Notes under the pieces: model-generated
Database searches by the model: none
Seen by the model: the letters and a program-made list of their open reading frames with translations, nothing else
What the model was told of the DNA's origin: nothing
Position numbers and translations under genes: made by a program
From: Candidatus Phytoplasma australasiaticum subsp. taiwanense
Lineage (GTDB): Bacteria > Bacillota_I > Bacilli_A > Acholeplasmatales > Acholeplasmataceae
Length of the DNA: 64,000 nucleotides
Direction: 5' to 3'
Assembly: GCA_001307505.2 (NCBI GenBank)
Contig: CP040925.1
Location: 1 to 64,000, forward strand
Shown here: positions 48,860 through 61,300 of the stretch, piece by piece
Layout: every line of letters starts with the position of its first letter
How positions within the stretch are numbered: position 1 is the stretch's first letter

Positions 48860-49004
48860 TTTTTATTATTTATATATTTTATTTTTTTAAAAATTTTTTT
48901 AAGATAAAAAAATATTTTTTCTTTTATTATTTGATTTAACATTAATTTTTTGGAATATTTTTATCAAAATATAATTACATTTTTTAAAGGATTGGATATA
49001 TGAT

Positions 49005-50951
49005 ATGATTGAAATTGAATATCAACAAAATCATCAAAAACAATTATTTCCTAATAATATTACCGTTAATAAGATTATCACTTCTAATAATTTGGAATTT
49101 TTAAATAATTTTGAAAATTTACCAATAGCAGCTTATTTTAATAATAAGTTAATTACTTTAGATAAGCCTTTAACTGAAGATGGTTTGTTAAATATTATTA
49201 CCATATCCGATAGTATCTCTTGGTCTATTTTAAATAATAACAGCGCTTTAATTATGGCTAATGCTATTTTTCGTATTTATCCTAATTCATTATTAGTTAA
49301 TAAGTCTATAAATCAAGAAGGATTTTATTGTGATATTGATCTAGTTAATAATATAATTTCGGAACGAGATTTTGAAATTATCGAAAAAACTATGATTAAT
49401 ATTATTCGAGAAAATTTACCTATTTCTGAAAAAGAACTATCTATTTCAGATATTAAAGACCTATTTAAATTTAATCATTATAAATTGCATTCCTTGCAAT
49501 CTATTCAACCTTCGCAAAAGTTATTTTTATATCAACGAGGTAATTTTTTAGATTTTTGTAAAGAAAGTGAATATTTTCCTAATATTAATATTAATCGTTA
49601 TTTTAAAATTTTAAAAACATCTGGTGTTTATTGGCAAGGAAATTCTAAAAATAAAGTTTTGACTCGTATTTATGGAGTTGCTTTTTTTAGACAACGCGAT
49701 TTAGCTAATTACTTAAAAACTTTGGAAGAAAGAAAAAAAAGAGATCATAAATTTATAAATAAAGAACAAAATTTTTTTATGTTTTCTTCATCTGTGGGAG
49801 CTGGTTTGCCTTTTTGGTTATCAAAAGGAGCAACTATTAGGCGTATTATCGAAAGATACATTGTCGATAAAGAAATATTATATGGCTATCAACATGTTTA
49901 TACTCCAGTTGTTGCTAATGTTTCTTTATATAAAACATCTGGTCATTTAGAATTATATAAGGAAGATATGTTTCCGATTATGCAATTGCAAGATGGTGAA
50001 CAATTAATTTTACGACCTATGAATTGCCCTCATCATATGGAAATTTTTCGTCAAAAAATTCATAGTTATAAAGATTTACCTCTAAAAATAGCTGAATTAG
50101 GTCTTTTACATCGTTACGAACCTTCTGGAGCTGTTTCAGGTTTAGAAAGAGTTCGAGCTATGTCGTTAAATGATGCTCATATTTTTATTACGCCAGAACA
50201 AATTAAACAAGAATTTGTTGAAATCATTAATTTAATCGAAGAAGTTTATAAAGATTTTGGAATTAAAGATTATTATTTTAATTTGAGTACCCATGATCCT
50301 TCTAAAAAAGATAAATATTTTGATGATCCAAATATGTGGTTAAATTCTGAAAAAATTTTAAAAGATATTTTAAATGAATTAAAATTGAATTATAAAGAAA
50401 AAATTGGTGATGCTGCTTTTTATGGTCCTAAATTGGATGTGCAAGTATTCACGGCTTTAAATCATGAAGTAACTTTATCAACTATTCAATTAGATTTTTT
50501 ATTGCCTAAAAGATTTAATTTATCTTATATAGATCATAATAATCAAAATAAAACACCTGTAGTGATTCATAGGGCTATTACATCCACTATAGAAAGATTT
50601 ACTGCTTATTTGATAGAACAAAATAAAGGTTTTTTTCCTTTATGGATTGCACCTGTACAAATTATCATTATCCCTATTAATAATATTTTGCATATCGATT
50701 ATGTTAAAAAAATTCAAAAAGAAATGATACAACATAATTTAAGAGTTGAGATTAATGATAAAGAATATACTTTTAATTATAAAATTCGTGCTGCTTATTT
50801 AGCAAAAATTCCTTTTCAAGTTATTATTGGTGAACGCGAAATACAAAATAATAATTTACATGTTCGCCAATATAATAATCCAGAAAAACGTAATATGTCT
50901 ATGATAGATTTTGTCAAAATGTTGACAGATTTGATTAAAAATAAAAGTTAA
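49005..50951 (+). CDS. thrS: Threonyl-tRNA synthetase
   Basis: 648 residues, full class II enzyme. An N-terminal TGS domain (about 1-60) precedes the editing-like region. Catalytic motifs: GVAFFRQRDL, FSSSVGAGLPFWLSKGATIRR, the zinc/adenylate motif LRPMNCPHHMEIF, and ELGLLHRYEPSGAVSGLERVRAMSLNDAHIF (motif 2). Motif 3 region: PVVIHRAITSTIERFTAYLIE, then the C-terminal anticodon-binding domain (PLWIAPVQIIIIPI). AAAGGATT precedes the ATG; no T-box element is visible. Confidence 0.96.
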   Translation: MIEIEYQQNHQKQLFPNNITVNKIITSNNLEFLNNFENLPIAAYFNNKLITLDKPLTEDGLLNIITISDSISWSILNNNSALIMANAIFRIYPNSLLVNKSINQEGFYCDIDLVNNIISERDFEIIEKTMINIIRENLPISEKELSISDIKDLFKFNHYKLHSLQSIQPSQKLFLYQRGNFLDFCKESEYFPNININRYFKILKTSGVYWQGNSKNKVLTRIYGVAFFRQRDLANYLKTLEERKKRDHKFINKEQNFFMFSSSVGAGLPFWLSKGATIRRIIERYIVDKEILYGYQHVYTPVVANVSLYKTSGHLELYKEDMFPIMQLQDGEQLILRPMNCPHHMEIFRQKIHSYKDLPLKIAELGLLHRYEPSGAVSGLERVRAMSLNDAHIFITPEQIKQEFVEIINLIEEVYKDFGIKDYYFNLSTHDPSKKDKYFDDPNMWLNSEKILKDILNELKLNYKEKIGDAAFYGPKLDVQVFTALNHEVTLSTIQLDFLLPKRFNLSYIDHNNQNKTPVVIHRAITSTIERFTAYLIEQNKGFFPLWIAPVQIIIIPINNILHIDYVKKIQKEMIQHNLRVEINDKEYTFNYKIRAAYLAKIPFQVIIGEREIQNNNLHVRQYNNPEKRNMSMIDFVKMLTDLIKNKS

Positions 50952-51756
50952 TTTTATTTTTTTGTACAAGTTATATTGAAAAAATATTATAAATTGCATT
51001 ATAATGAATTCGTACTTTATGTGTTTATTTATTATTAATGCTTTAATTTATTTAAAAATTTATTATAATTATTATGTTAAGTTATTGAATACAAAAATAC
51101 ATATAATTTTGTTATTTTATAAATGTCTTTGAATGCATAATTATTAAAAGAAATTTATGTAGATATCAATAAAGTGATTTTATTTATTTTTGTGAAAGTG
51201 TAAGATTAAATAGTAAGATCGATTAAATTAAATAATGTGAAAACTTAGCAAGAAGTTATTTGCGAAATTAATAAGTTGATTAAAATAATTAAAATTTTAA
51301 TAATTTAAAAATTTTAATTTTAGCTATTTTTTTGTATTTAATGAAATTTTATATCTTAGAATTTTTAGTAGTTTATAATTAATTTAATAATTAATGAATA
51401 ATTATAGGTGCACTTGCCTTTTTAAAGGTAGAAATTTTAAGACATTAAATTGACTATATTATTAAAATAGTTATATTTATAATATTTATAATTTTTAACT
51501 TACTTTTTTGAAATAACTAAACTTATGCATATTTAAAAGTCAATTATTTTTTAAAAATTAAAAATTTTAATTCTTTTTCAAGATTTTATTAATAAATAAA
51601 TGTATGGAAATTGTTATTTAGATTATTTTTGAGTGTAAGTTATTAAAACTATAATAAAGCATGAATTATAAATATTATCGTTAAAACTTGTTAATTTATC
51701 CTAATTATATGTAAAAAAATTTAAATTTGATTGCTTAAGAATAAAAGGAGAAATTT
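50952..51756. other. 805-base AT-rich gap upstream of groES
   Basis: No gene, RNA or intron domain I can support. I looked for the CIRCE operator (TTAGCACTC-N9-GAGTGCTAA) upstream of groES and did not find it. The groES ribosome binding site AAAGGAGAAA closes the gap. Confidence 0.5.
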
Positions 51757-52041
51757 ATGACAAATTTTTTAATTCAACCCTTAAATGATTATGTTGTTTT
51801 GAAGCCAAAATTTCAAGATGAACGTACTTCTTCTGGACTTATTATTAGCACTAACCCTCGTAAAGAAGATTCTTTAGGTATTGTAATTAGTTATGGCCCA
51901 CAGGTAACTAATTTAAAGGTTAATGACGTAGTGGTTTATAAAAATTATTCTGGAGAAAAATTACAATTACAAGAAGAAGAATATTTAATTGTTAAATCAG
52001 AAAATATTATTGCCAAAATGAGTACATCAGAAGAAGCTTAA
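51757..52041 (+). CDS. groES: Co-chaperonin GroES
   Basis: 94 residues. N-terminal IQPLNDYVVLKPKFQDERTSSGLII is the GroES start with the mobile loop (DERTSSGLII). GIVISYGP, KVNDVVVYKNYSGEKLQL and EYLIVKSENIIAKM complete the fold. A strong AAAGGAG ribosome binding site precedes it. Normally followed immediately by groEL; here a 534-base gap with an intron relic intervenes. Confidence 0.95.
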   Translation: MTNFLIQPLNDYVVLKPKFQDERTSSGLIISTNPRKEDSLGIVISYGPQVTNLKVNDVVVYKNYSGEKLQLQEEEYLIVKSENIIAKMSTSEEA

Positions 52042-52047
52042 ATATTT

Positions 52048-52490
52048 TGTGTTATCTAACAAATAAAAACCAATAACCAGCGTTGTGATTAATCAACAAA
52101 GACAAATCTAAAATTATTCCTTTCTGCTGAGAAAAAAGTTTTTATTTTATATTGTTAAAGTAAATCTTATTAATAGAACTTTAAGTAGCAAAAACTAATG
52201 ATCGATAACCTATTTAAAGGCCAAATAAACAAATTTTGGTATTATGTAGAGGAATTGTCATTAGTACATGAGACGAATCAATCAGTTCACGACATTACCC
52301 AATTTAAAAAGATAAGAATAAACAATTAATTAGTGGTAATACCCAGCGAGCCTTGTAAAGAGGATAAATTATGGCAAGATAGATGCTGGGAAACTTTCTT
52401 ATCTGGTTTAGATGGGGGCTATTTGTAATAGATATTATAAAAAACCCCATCCTAATGTTGAAACGCAAATAATCTATCTATATATAATGT
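52048..52490 (+). mobile_element. Group II intron relic between groES and groEL
   Basis: Homologous to mnmE intron 2 at both ends. The 5' side reads GTGTTATCTAAC...CAATAACCAGCG, and the 3' side AAAGAGGATAAATTATGGCAAG...GTTTAGATGGGGGCT(A/G)TTTGTAATAGATAT and GTTGAAACGCAAATAATCTATCTATAT. Domain V (about 52375-52408) still folds, with several paired changes. The first ~20 bases and much of the middle are lost. Confidence 0.82.
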
Positions 52491-52575
52491 TCATTATTAA
52501 TAAACTTTTATTTAATTTTTGAATTATATTTAAAAAATGGAACGATTTAATTTGTATAGAAAAAAGGAGTATTAA

Positions 52576-54219
<1,644 letters not shown>

Positions 54220-54247
54220 TATTTAAATAAATTAATTTATATTTCTT

Positions 54248-54312
54248 TAAAAATTAATTCATTACATCAAAAAAACTTATTTGTTTTTTTGTAATATGAA
54301 TTAATTTTTTTT
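54248..54312 (+). terminator. Terminator after groEL
   Basis: AAAAATTAATTCATTAC pairs with GTAATATGAATTAATTTTT (small bulge), around AACTTATTTG, followed by a T-rich run. Marks the end of the groEL transcript. Confidence 0.6.
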
Positions 54313-54433
54313 TATATAAAAATATCAAAAAAATGTTAGAATTTTTATTGATATTCAAACAAATGAATAAAGATTATTAAAAATTTAAAATTTTTTGATT
54401 TTTATTCAATTAAGAAGGTATAAAATCAGTTTT

Positions 54434-56167
54434 ATGAAATTAATTTTTAAGTATATTATGCGTTATAAAATGATACTTTTTTTAAATGTTGTGGCAGTTT
54501 TGTTTATAGCGAGTGGTGAAATTGGAATTCCTTTGATTATAGGTCGTTATGTCATTGATAATCCTGTTTCTTCGCAAAATTTTTTATTTATTACTTGCGC
54601 TTTATTATTATTGGTTTTATGCGCTATTATTGGTAATTTAATTATTAATTTTTGTTCTGCGAAAACAGCATCTTTAGTTTTTAAAGATTTGAATACAGAT
54701 ATTTTTGAAAAAATTCAAACATTTTCAATTATAGAAATGAAAAAACTCGGTGTACCTTTGTTAATGAATTGTAGTATTACTTGTGTCGGTCAAATTGTTA
54801 ATTTTATGGCTAGCCTTTATAGAGCTTTAATTGTAGCTCCTATTATGTTAATTATTAGTTTGATTTTGATCAATCGTATTTATATGGTGTTTTCATATAT
54901 TGTTTTGGCTATTATACCGTTTTTAGTTATTATTTTTGTTTGTATTATTTTTAAAAATTATTTTTTATCTACCCAAAAACAAAAAGTTTTAGAACAAATA
55001 AATTCAAAATTACGTGAAAATTTAACTGGTATTAAAGTTATTAAAACTTTAAATACAGAAAATTATGAATGTTCTAAATTTAATGCCATAAATTCTCAAT
55101 ATGCTTTTTTAAATATTAATTTATTTAATTCAATTTTTTCAATGGAACCTTTATTTTATTTATTATTAAATATTTCTATTATTTTTACTACTGGATTTGG
55201 TGCTTACATTTTAAAATTAGGTATGCCAGCTGATTTTCATTTAGGTGGTCTTTATAATTGTATTAATTTGCAATATCATATACTTTATTCGATTTTAAAT
55301 TTTTTATTATTATTCACTATGTTTCCTAAAGCTTTAGTATCATTAAGAAAAATAGAACATTTATTAAATACTAAATCTGAAATTAAAAATAATTTACAAT
55401 ATAATTTTGATTTATCTAAGCCTATTGTAAGTTTGGAGTTTAAAAATGTTGATTTTAGATATGATCAAAATGATAAATTGATTTTATCAGATATTAATTT
55501 TAAAGTTCATTCTTCAGAATTAATTGCTTTGGTTGGTTCTACGGGTTCTGGAAAAAGTACTTTAATTAATTTGATTCCTAGGTTGATAGATCCTACTAAA
55601 GGTTGTTTGTTAATTAATGGAGTAGATATTAAATTATATAATTTGACCTCTTTAAGGGATAAGATTGGTGTAGTTTCTCAAAAAAATATTTTATTTAAAG
55701 GTACTATTTTAAGTAATTTAGCTTTTGGAAAATCGAATGCAGATTCTGAAGAAATTTTGGAATTTGCTAAAATAGCTCAATCTTATGATTTCATTAATAA
55801 AACTAAAGGAAAATTACAAGAACCAGTTAGCGAATTAGGTTCTAATTTTTCTGGAGGACAAAAACAAAGATTAGCTATTACTAAAGTTTTATTAAAAAAA
55901 CCGGATATTTATATTTTTGATGACTCTTTTTCTGCTTTAGATTATCAAACTGATTTAACTATTCGTCAAAATTTAAGTTATTTAAGAAAAGATTCTATTA
56001 TTATTATAGTAGCTCAGAGATTGAGTTCTATTTTGAATGCTGATAAGATTATTGTTTTAGATGATGGTAAAATTATTGATATCGGTAAGCATGAGGAGTT
56101 AATGCATAGGTGTCAAATTTATAAAAATATTGCATTTTCGCAAAAAATAAAAGAGGTTCTAAATTGA
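54434..56167 (+). CDS. ABC exporter half-transporter with degenerate NBD
   Basis: About 577 residues from ATG 54434 (AGAAGG lies upstream; TTG 54395 is also in frame). Six membrane helices (residues ~1-310) precede the ATPase domain. Walker A VGSTGSGKSTL, signature FSGGQKQRLAITKV and D-loop DDSFSALD are present. Walker B is DIYIFDD: Asp replaces the catalytic Glu, the hallmark of the degenerate site in heterodimeric exporters. It overlaps the next gene by four bases. Confidence 0.9.
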   Translation: MKLIFKYIMRYKMILFLNVVAVLFIASGEIGIPLIIGRYVIDNPVSSQNFLFITCALLLLVLCAIIGNLIINFCSAKTASLVFKDLNTDIFEKIQTFSIIEMKKLGVPLLMNCSITCVGQIVNFMASLYRALIVAPIMLIISLILINRIYMVFSYIVLAIIPFLVIIFVCIIFKNYFLSTQKQKVLEQINSKLRENLTGIKVIKTLNTENYECSKFNAINSQYAFLNINLFNSIFSMEPLFYLLLNISIIFTTGFGAYILKLGMPADFHLGGLYNCINLQYHILYSILNFLLLFTMFPKALVSLRKIEHLLNTKSEIKNNLQYNFDLSKPIVSLEFKNVDFRYDQNDKLILSDINFKVHSSELIALVGSTGSGKSTLINLIPRLIDPTKGCLLINGVDIKLYNLTSLRDKIGVVSQKNILFKGTILSNLAFGKSNADSEEILEFAKIAQSYDFINKTKGKLQEPVSELGSNFSGGQKQRLAITKVLLKKPDIYIFDDSFSALDYQTDLTIRQNLSYLRKDSIIIIVAQRLSSILNADKIIVLDDGKIIDIGKHEELMHRCQIYKNIAFSQKIKEVLN

Positions 56168-58005
56168 AAAAAATATTTTATTTTTTAAAACCTTTTCGTA
56201 AAGAAATTTTTATTAGCATTTTTTTGATTTTTTTAGTGGCTGCTATAGATGCTTTTATTGTGATTTTTGAAGGTAATGTTATTATTAATTTTATTCAAAA
56301 TAATTTTAAGAATAATTCGAAAATTATCTATAAAAATAATATTATTCTTGATTTTCTTCGTAAATATTTTCTAAGTTATTTTAAAAATATATCGGAATAT
56401 ATGGGTTATATCTTTCTTTTATTATCTATTAATTTATTATTATATATTTTGTGTATCATAGCTAGATTTATTTATAATAAATTAATTATTGTAATTATTC
56501 ATAAATCTGTTAAAAATATTAGACAACGTGTTTATCAAAAGATGTTAAGATTACCTATATCATATTTTGAAAATAACACTATAGGTAATATTATGAGTAT
56601 TGCTATTAATGATTTGGAAACAGTTTCTAATGGTTTACAACAATCTTGTGTAGCTTTTGTTCTTTCTTGTTTTAGTATTTTGATGATTATTTTTATTATG
56701 TTTTGGGCAAATGTAAGATTCGCTTTATTAATTTGTTTAATGATACCGAGTTCTTTATTTGTGATTTGGTTAATTAATAAAAAAGCTCGTTCAGTTTTTA
56801 TTCAAAGATTTGAAAAAACAGGAGAATATTTTGGTTTTTTACAAGAAAAATATACCGGACATAAAGAGATTATTTTATATAATCAACAAGCAAATAATAT
56901 TAATGATTTTCAAAATTTAAACAAACAATTATCTTCTACTATTTTTAAATCTAATTGGATTTCTGGATTAGTTATGCCTATTATTAATAGTTTTACTTAT
57001 ATTGTGATGACTTTTATTGTTATATTAGGTTATTTTTTGTTAAATTATCAAGATACGGAAATACCATATTTATTATTTAAATTGGGATTTGGCACTATTC
57101 AATTAGGAATGTTTCAATCATTTATGAAATATATTTGGCGTTTAGGGAATCCATTAAGAGATTTAAGTCAGATGTTTGTCATTTTACAATCTACTTCTTC
57201 TGCTGCTAATCGTGTTTTTACTTTTTTATCCGAAAGTGAAGAATTAGATGTAAAAAATGATTTAACTCTTCCTTATGTAGAGGGTTTTGTTAAGTTTTCG
57301 CATGTTAATTTTCAATATCATATTGATCAACCTATTCTTAAGGATGTTAGTTTTGAGATTAAAAAAGATCAAATGGTCGCTATTGTTGGCCCTACAGGGT
57401 CTGGAAAAACTAGTTTAGTTAATTTATTGGTTCGTTTTTATGATTTAACTTCTGGAAGGATTACAATTGATGGAATAGATATTTCTACTATTAAAAAAAG
57501 TGATTTACGTAAAATTATTGGTATAGTTGTTCAAGATTCATGGTTGTTTCGTGGTACTATTATGGATAATATTCGTTACGGTAATTTTAATGCTACAGAA
57601 GAACAGGTAGTGCAAGCCGCTAAACAAGTTAATGTTCATGATTTTATCATGACTAAACCAGATGGTTATTATACTATGATTAACGAAGAATTAGATAATA
57701 TTTCCCAAGGAGAAAAACAATTAATTACTATCGCTAGAACTTTTTTAAATAATCCTTCTATAGTTATTTTAGATGAAGCTACTGCTTCTGTTGATACTCA
57801 AATAGAAATTCTTTTTCAACAATCTATGCAAAAATTATTGAAAAATAAAACTTCTTTTGTGATTGCTCATCGTTTATCTACTATTATAAATGCAGATGTT
57901 ATTTTAGTTTTGCAAAATGGTTTGTTAGTTGAGAAAGGTAGTCATCAAGAATTACTTGCTAAACAAGGTTTTTATTATAATTTATATAATAGTCAATTTA
58001 AATAA
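56164..58005 (+). CDS. ABC exporter half-transporter with canonical NBD
   Basis: 613 residues from TTG 56164 (TTGA overlap). Six membrane helices then Walker A VGPTGSGKTSL, signature ISQGEKQLITIART, Walker B IVILDEATASVD with catalytic Glu and H-loop IAHRLST. The pair probably forms a heterodimer like BmrCD or TM287/288, exporting drugs, lipids or peptides. Substrate not determinable from sequence. Confidence 0.92.
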   Translation: MKKIFYFLKPFRKEIFISIFLIFLVAAIDAFIVIFEGNVIINFIQNNFKNNSKIIYKNNIILDFLRKYFLSYFKNISEYMGYIFLLLSINLLLYILCIIARFIYNKLIIVIIHKSVKNIRQRVYQKMLRLPISYFENNTIGNIMSIAINDLETVSNGLQQSCVAFVLSCFSILMIIFIMFWANVRFALLICLMIPSSLFVIWLINKKARSVFIQRFEKTGEYFGFLQEKYTGHKEIILYNQQANNINDFQNLNKQLSSTIFKSNWISGLVMPIINSFTYIVMTFIVILGYFLLNYQDTEIPYLLFKLGFGTIQLGMFQSFMKYIWRLGNPLRDLSQMFVILQSTSSAANRVFTFLSESEELDVKNDLTLPYVEGFVKFSHVNFQYHIDQPILKDVSFEIKKDQMVAIVGPTGSGKTSLVNLLVRFYDLTSGRITIDGIDISTIKKSDLRKIIGIVVQDSWLFRGTIMDNIRYGNFNATEEQVVQAAKQVNVHDFIMTKPDGYYTMINEELDNISQGEKQLITIARTFLNNPSIVILDEATASVDTQIEILFQQSMQKLLKNKTSFVIAHRLSTIINADVILVLQNGLLVEKGSHQELLAKQGFYYNLYNSQFK

Positions 58006-58326
58006 AAATTAATTTTATTTAATATATAGATATATCAAATTCTAAGATCTTATTTTTTTCAAGTTTATTTTTAAGATTATTTGAGTTATAATATTAGTGG
58101 GTAATTTGTTTTTTTGATAATGAAAGATAGAAGACCCAAAATTTAAATTAAAAAAAATATACTTTATCAAAATTAAGAATTTGAAAAAATGAAAATTTAA
58201 AAAACTTGAAAATTTACGAAATAAAATTTTAAATAATATAAAAATTTAATTTATTGTAATTATTTTATTTGAATGCAGTAAATGTTGTAAAAAAAATTAA
58301 ATTAATGAATAAGGGGTTAACTATAT
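58006..58326. other. 321-base AT-rich intergenic region
   Basis: No gene seen. TTGAGTTATAATATT near 58081 may hold a -10 box for the following exported-protein gene. The gap ends with AAGGGG, the ribosome binding site of the TTG-started exported protein. Confidence 0.5.
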
Positions 58327-61300
58327 TTGAAAAAACCATTAAATTTTAATAAAAAATTTATAGGTTTGTCTCTTTTGATATTTTCTGTTTTAATAGTCCC
58401 TTTGATCATGTTTTGTTCCGGTGTTTTTGAAAGTTCATATGAAGTTGGTTCATCAGAAGATATAAACTTAGAAGGCGAATCTATTTTGGATTCTCCAGAA
58501 TTAACACAATCACAGGATAAGGTGCGCAAGTTCGGGCGTTTAATTTAGGAGATTATGGTCCTCCTAGCATAGGGATAGCATGCTAAGCCGTTGAATTTAC
58601 CTGAGAATGAAAATTCATTAAGGGAAAATAGCATATTCAAGAAGCATGATTATTTTTAATATAATGTAAACATTTATTAAAATTATATGCAAGGCGAAGT
58701 TAAAATAAGCATGAAGTTTTTCTTGAATTAAAGCTACAAATTAAATAAATCAGCAAAATATGTTTATTCTTAAAAAAATATTTTGAATTAATTATTTTTT
58801 GTTAATGACATATTTAGCGCGTTAATTGTATTATCTTTATCTTACAATTAAGTTCTATCCGTGAAAAAATATGATTTATTTTTAAAACGTATTTTTTTAA
58901 CGTTTTTCGTATATTTTTACCAATATAAAAATATAATGAGATGATTTATTTAAAGCCATGCGATCTTTAACACTTACCAATAATTAAATAGCTACCTTGG
59001 ATAAGTTTCTTATAAAAATGTAATTAAGATTTTTTTACAAATATCTTTTTTTAATAAGGTATTTATTAATTTAGATTTGAGCATTTATGCCCAATCATTT
59101 TTATTCATCTTAGATATTTTATAAATGCTTACAGAGTTTTTGGGCGCAAAAGATGTGCATAATTCCGCTATTTAACGCATAGCCTGGAGTGATAATCTCC
59201 AGAGGTCACGTAAACACTGTAAGGTGGGCTTGATTAATTGTCTCGAAAGAGTAATTAATAACAGCAAAAGCACGCAAGCGCGATGAGACGAAATATCTAG
59301 TCAATAAGTCAGTGCCAGACCAGAAGTTAAGGAGAAGGTGAAAATCCCTAAGCGGTTAAGTAGCGTGGTAATCTGTAAACATTCTGGTAAGATATTGATA
59401 CCAGGATTAGGGAGTATACATAATAAATAAAAACATATTGTGTAAATTATTAAATAATAAGGTTATTTTTTGCCTACTTCCTACACTAATTTCATTAAAA
59501 TATTGTTATTAATATTTTTATGAATGCTCCAATTGGCAACAATTGTAAACTGCACCTAACACTTCTCGTAGAATTATGTCGTAACTTTGATCTCCCTAAA
59601 AGCACCACCAAAGGGTTAAAACTAACAGCTGTTAGGCTCAAGGGAAAAGCGAAACTTACAGTAGTCGTCAGTTTAATTCTAGAATTGGAATATTTTAGAA
59701 GAACCTGACCACGGCGAAGGGTAATAACCTTTACATGGCGAAAGAGTTTCAATATCTTTGACATTCTTAAATAACTTCCTCTAATGATGTAGATTATAAA
59801 TACTACTAAATATTTTATATTTATTGATCAAAAATAAATTGCAATTTAAAGGAATTTTAATAATTATCTCTCTAATATAGTTTTAAAAAATAAATTCTAA
59901 AAAACCAATATAAACGAGAGTTAATCAATATAACATAATAATATTTATGGTTACAGTTGATAATAAAAATTATCGATATATTTAATTAAAAAAAATGATA
60001 AATCTATTAAATAATAATTTGTTAATTTGTACTAATTTACCCGAAAGTAATGTAATTATTTTTAATTATAAATGGTCACTAATATTTATTTTGTTAGGTA
60101 TCTCAATTATTAAAGCTAGAATGATTCAATCAAAAAATGAATTCATTACTAACGCTTGTTTATGAAGAAAAATTCACCGAATGGAATTTTGGTTTCTGAT
60201 TTTATGAGTCTAGTTATTATTTTTAAAAATAATTAAATAAAAATTTCAAAATATTCATGATATATAAAATCTATATTAATATTATTTTTTGATGTATATT
60301 AATTAATAATGATTTATGAAAATATTAAAAAGATTAATAATACTTGAAAAGCTAGAACTCTCAGAATTACTAAAAAACCACCCAACTTATTCGAGAAATC
60401 TACAAATAATATTTTAATCATTTATTTATAAATAATTTATTGTTAAATGGGTAAATTAGAAGTTTTATTATTAACAATTGCCATAAAATTCTATATTGTG
60501 GATATTATTAATTAATAATCTTTTAATAAATAAAAATTTTTTGATTTATAAAAAAATAAAATATCTGTGAATGTCATAAAATAAATAAGTAATAATTTAT
60601 TTAAGTTAGCAATAACAAAGATATTAGGCGCCAGATGCTTGGAAACTTGCTTGTCTGGTTCCGTGAGGGGCTAATTTCGAATATGAAAGCGTAAATTTCG
60701 CTTTCCAAAAACCGATTTAATCTATCTCGATATAGTACTCGTAGGGGTCATGTCCTACCAAGGCGCAGGTAATTCCTGTTACACAAGGGGAAGAAAAACA
60801 GAGGAAAAGATACATATAATAATGTATAATTTAACTCGGAAAGCCGTATGCATAGGAATATGCCCGTGCGGTTTGGGTGAGGGTTTAACATAATTTATAT
60901 AAATATTTATGGAAATGAGTTATGTTATTTCTATTCACATGAACAAGATGAATATAGTGTTAATTTCGATAATTCTTTAGAATATATTTCTGCTTCAACA
61001 CCATCTAGTTCTGATTCTTTATATAACACAAACATTAATAATCAAAAAACTGATAAAATAGATGATAAAAAATTAGATTCACCTACTACTACTACATTAA
61101 ATAAAACAATTGATTTGTTAGGTAATATAGCTGGAAATGTTGCTGATAAGGGCCTTCTAAATAAATTAGGTGATTATATTGATAAAAAGATAAATCAATA
61201 TTATGATGGTCAAAGTCAAAGCGCTAAACCTTTAGAATATGTAACAACATCTGATAATTCAAAATCTTTAGGACAAGGTCAGTTAAAGGTAGGCCATGCA

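Larger units (their letters stand above)
58522..60940 (+). mobile_element. Outer group II intron of a twintron
   Basis: 5' end GTGCGC matches the canonical GUGCG. The 5' part (58522-59141) includes domain I-like paired segments (CCTGAGAATG, GGGATAGCATGC). Domain V at about 60841-60874 (AAGCCGTATGCAT...TGCCCGTGCGGTT) has an AGC triad. Domain VI ends CTATTCACAT. Without the nested 1590-base intron it is 829 bases. No ORF. Confidence 0.85.

Noticed and set aside
51600-51756. HrcA/CIRCE operator upstream of groES
   Set aside because: The TTAGCACTC-N9-GAGTGCTAA pattern is not present, even allowing a few mismatches.
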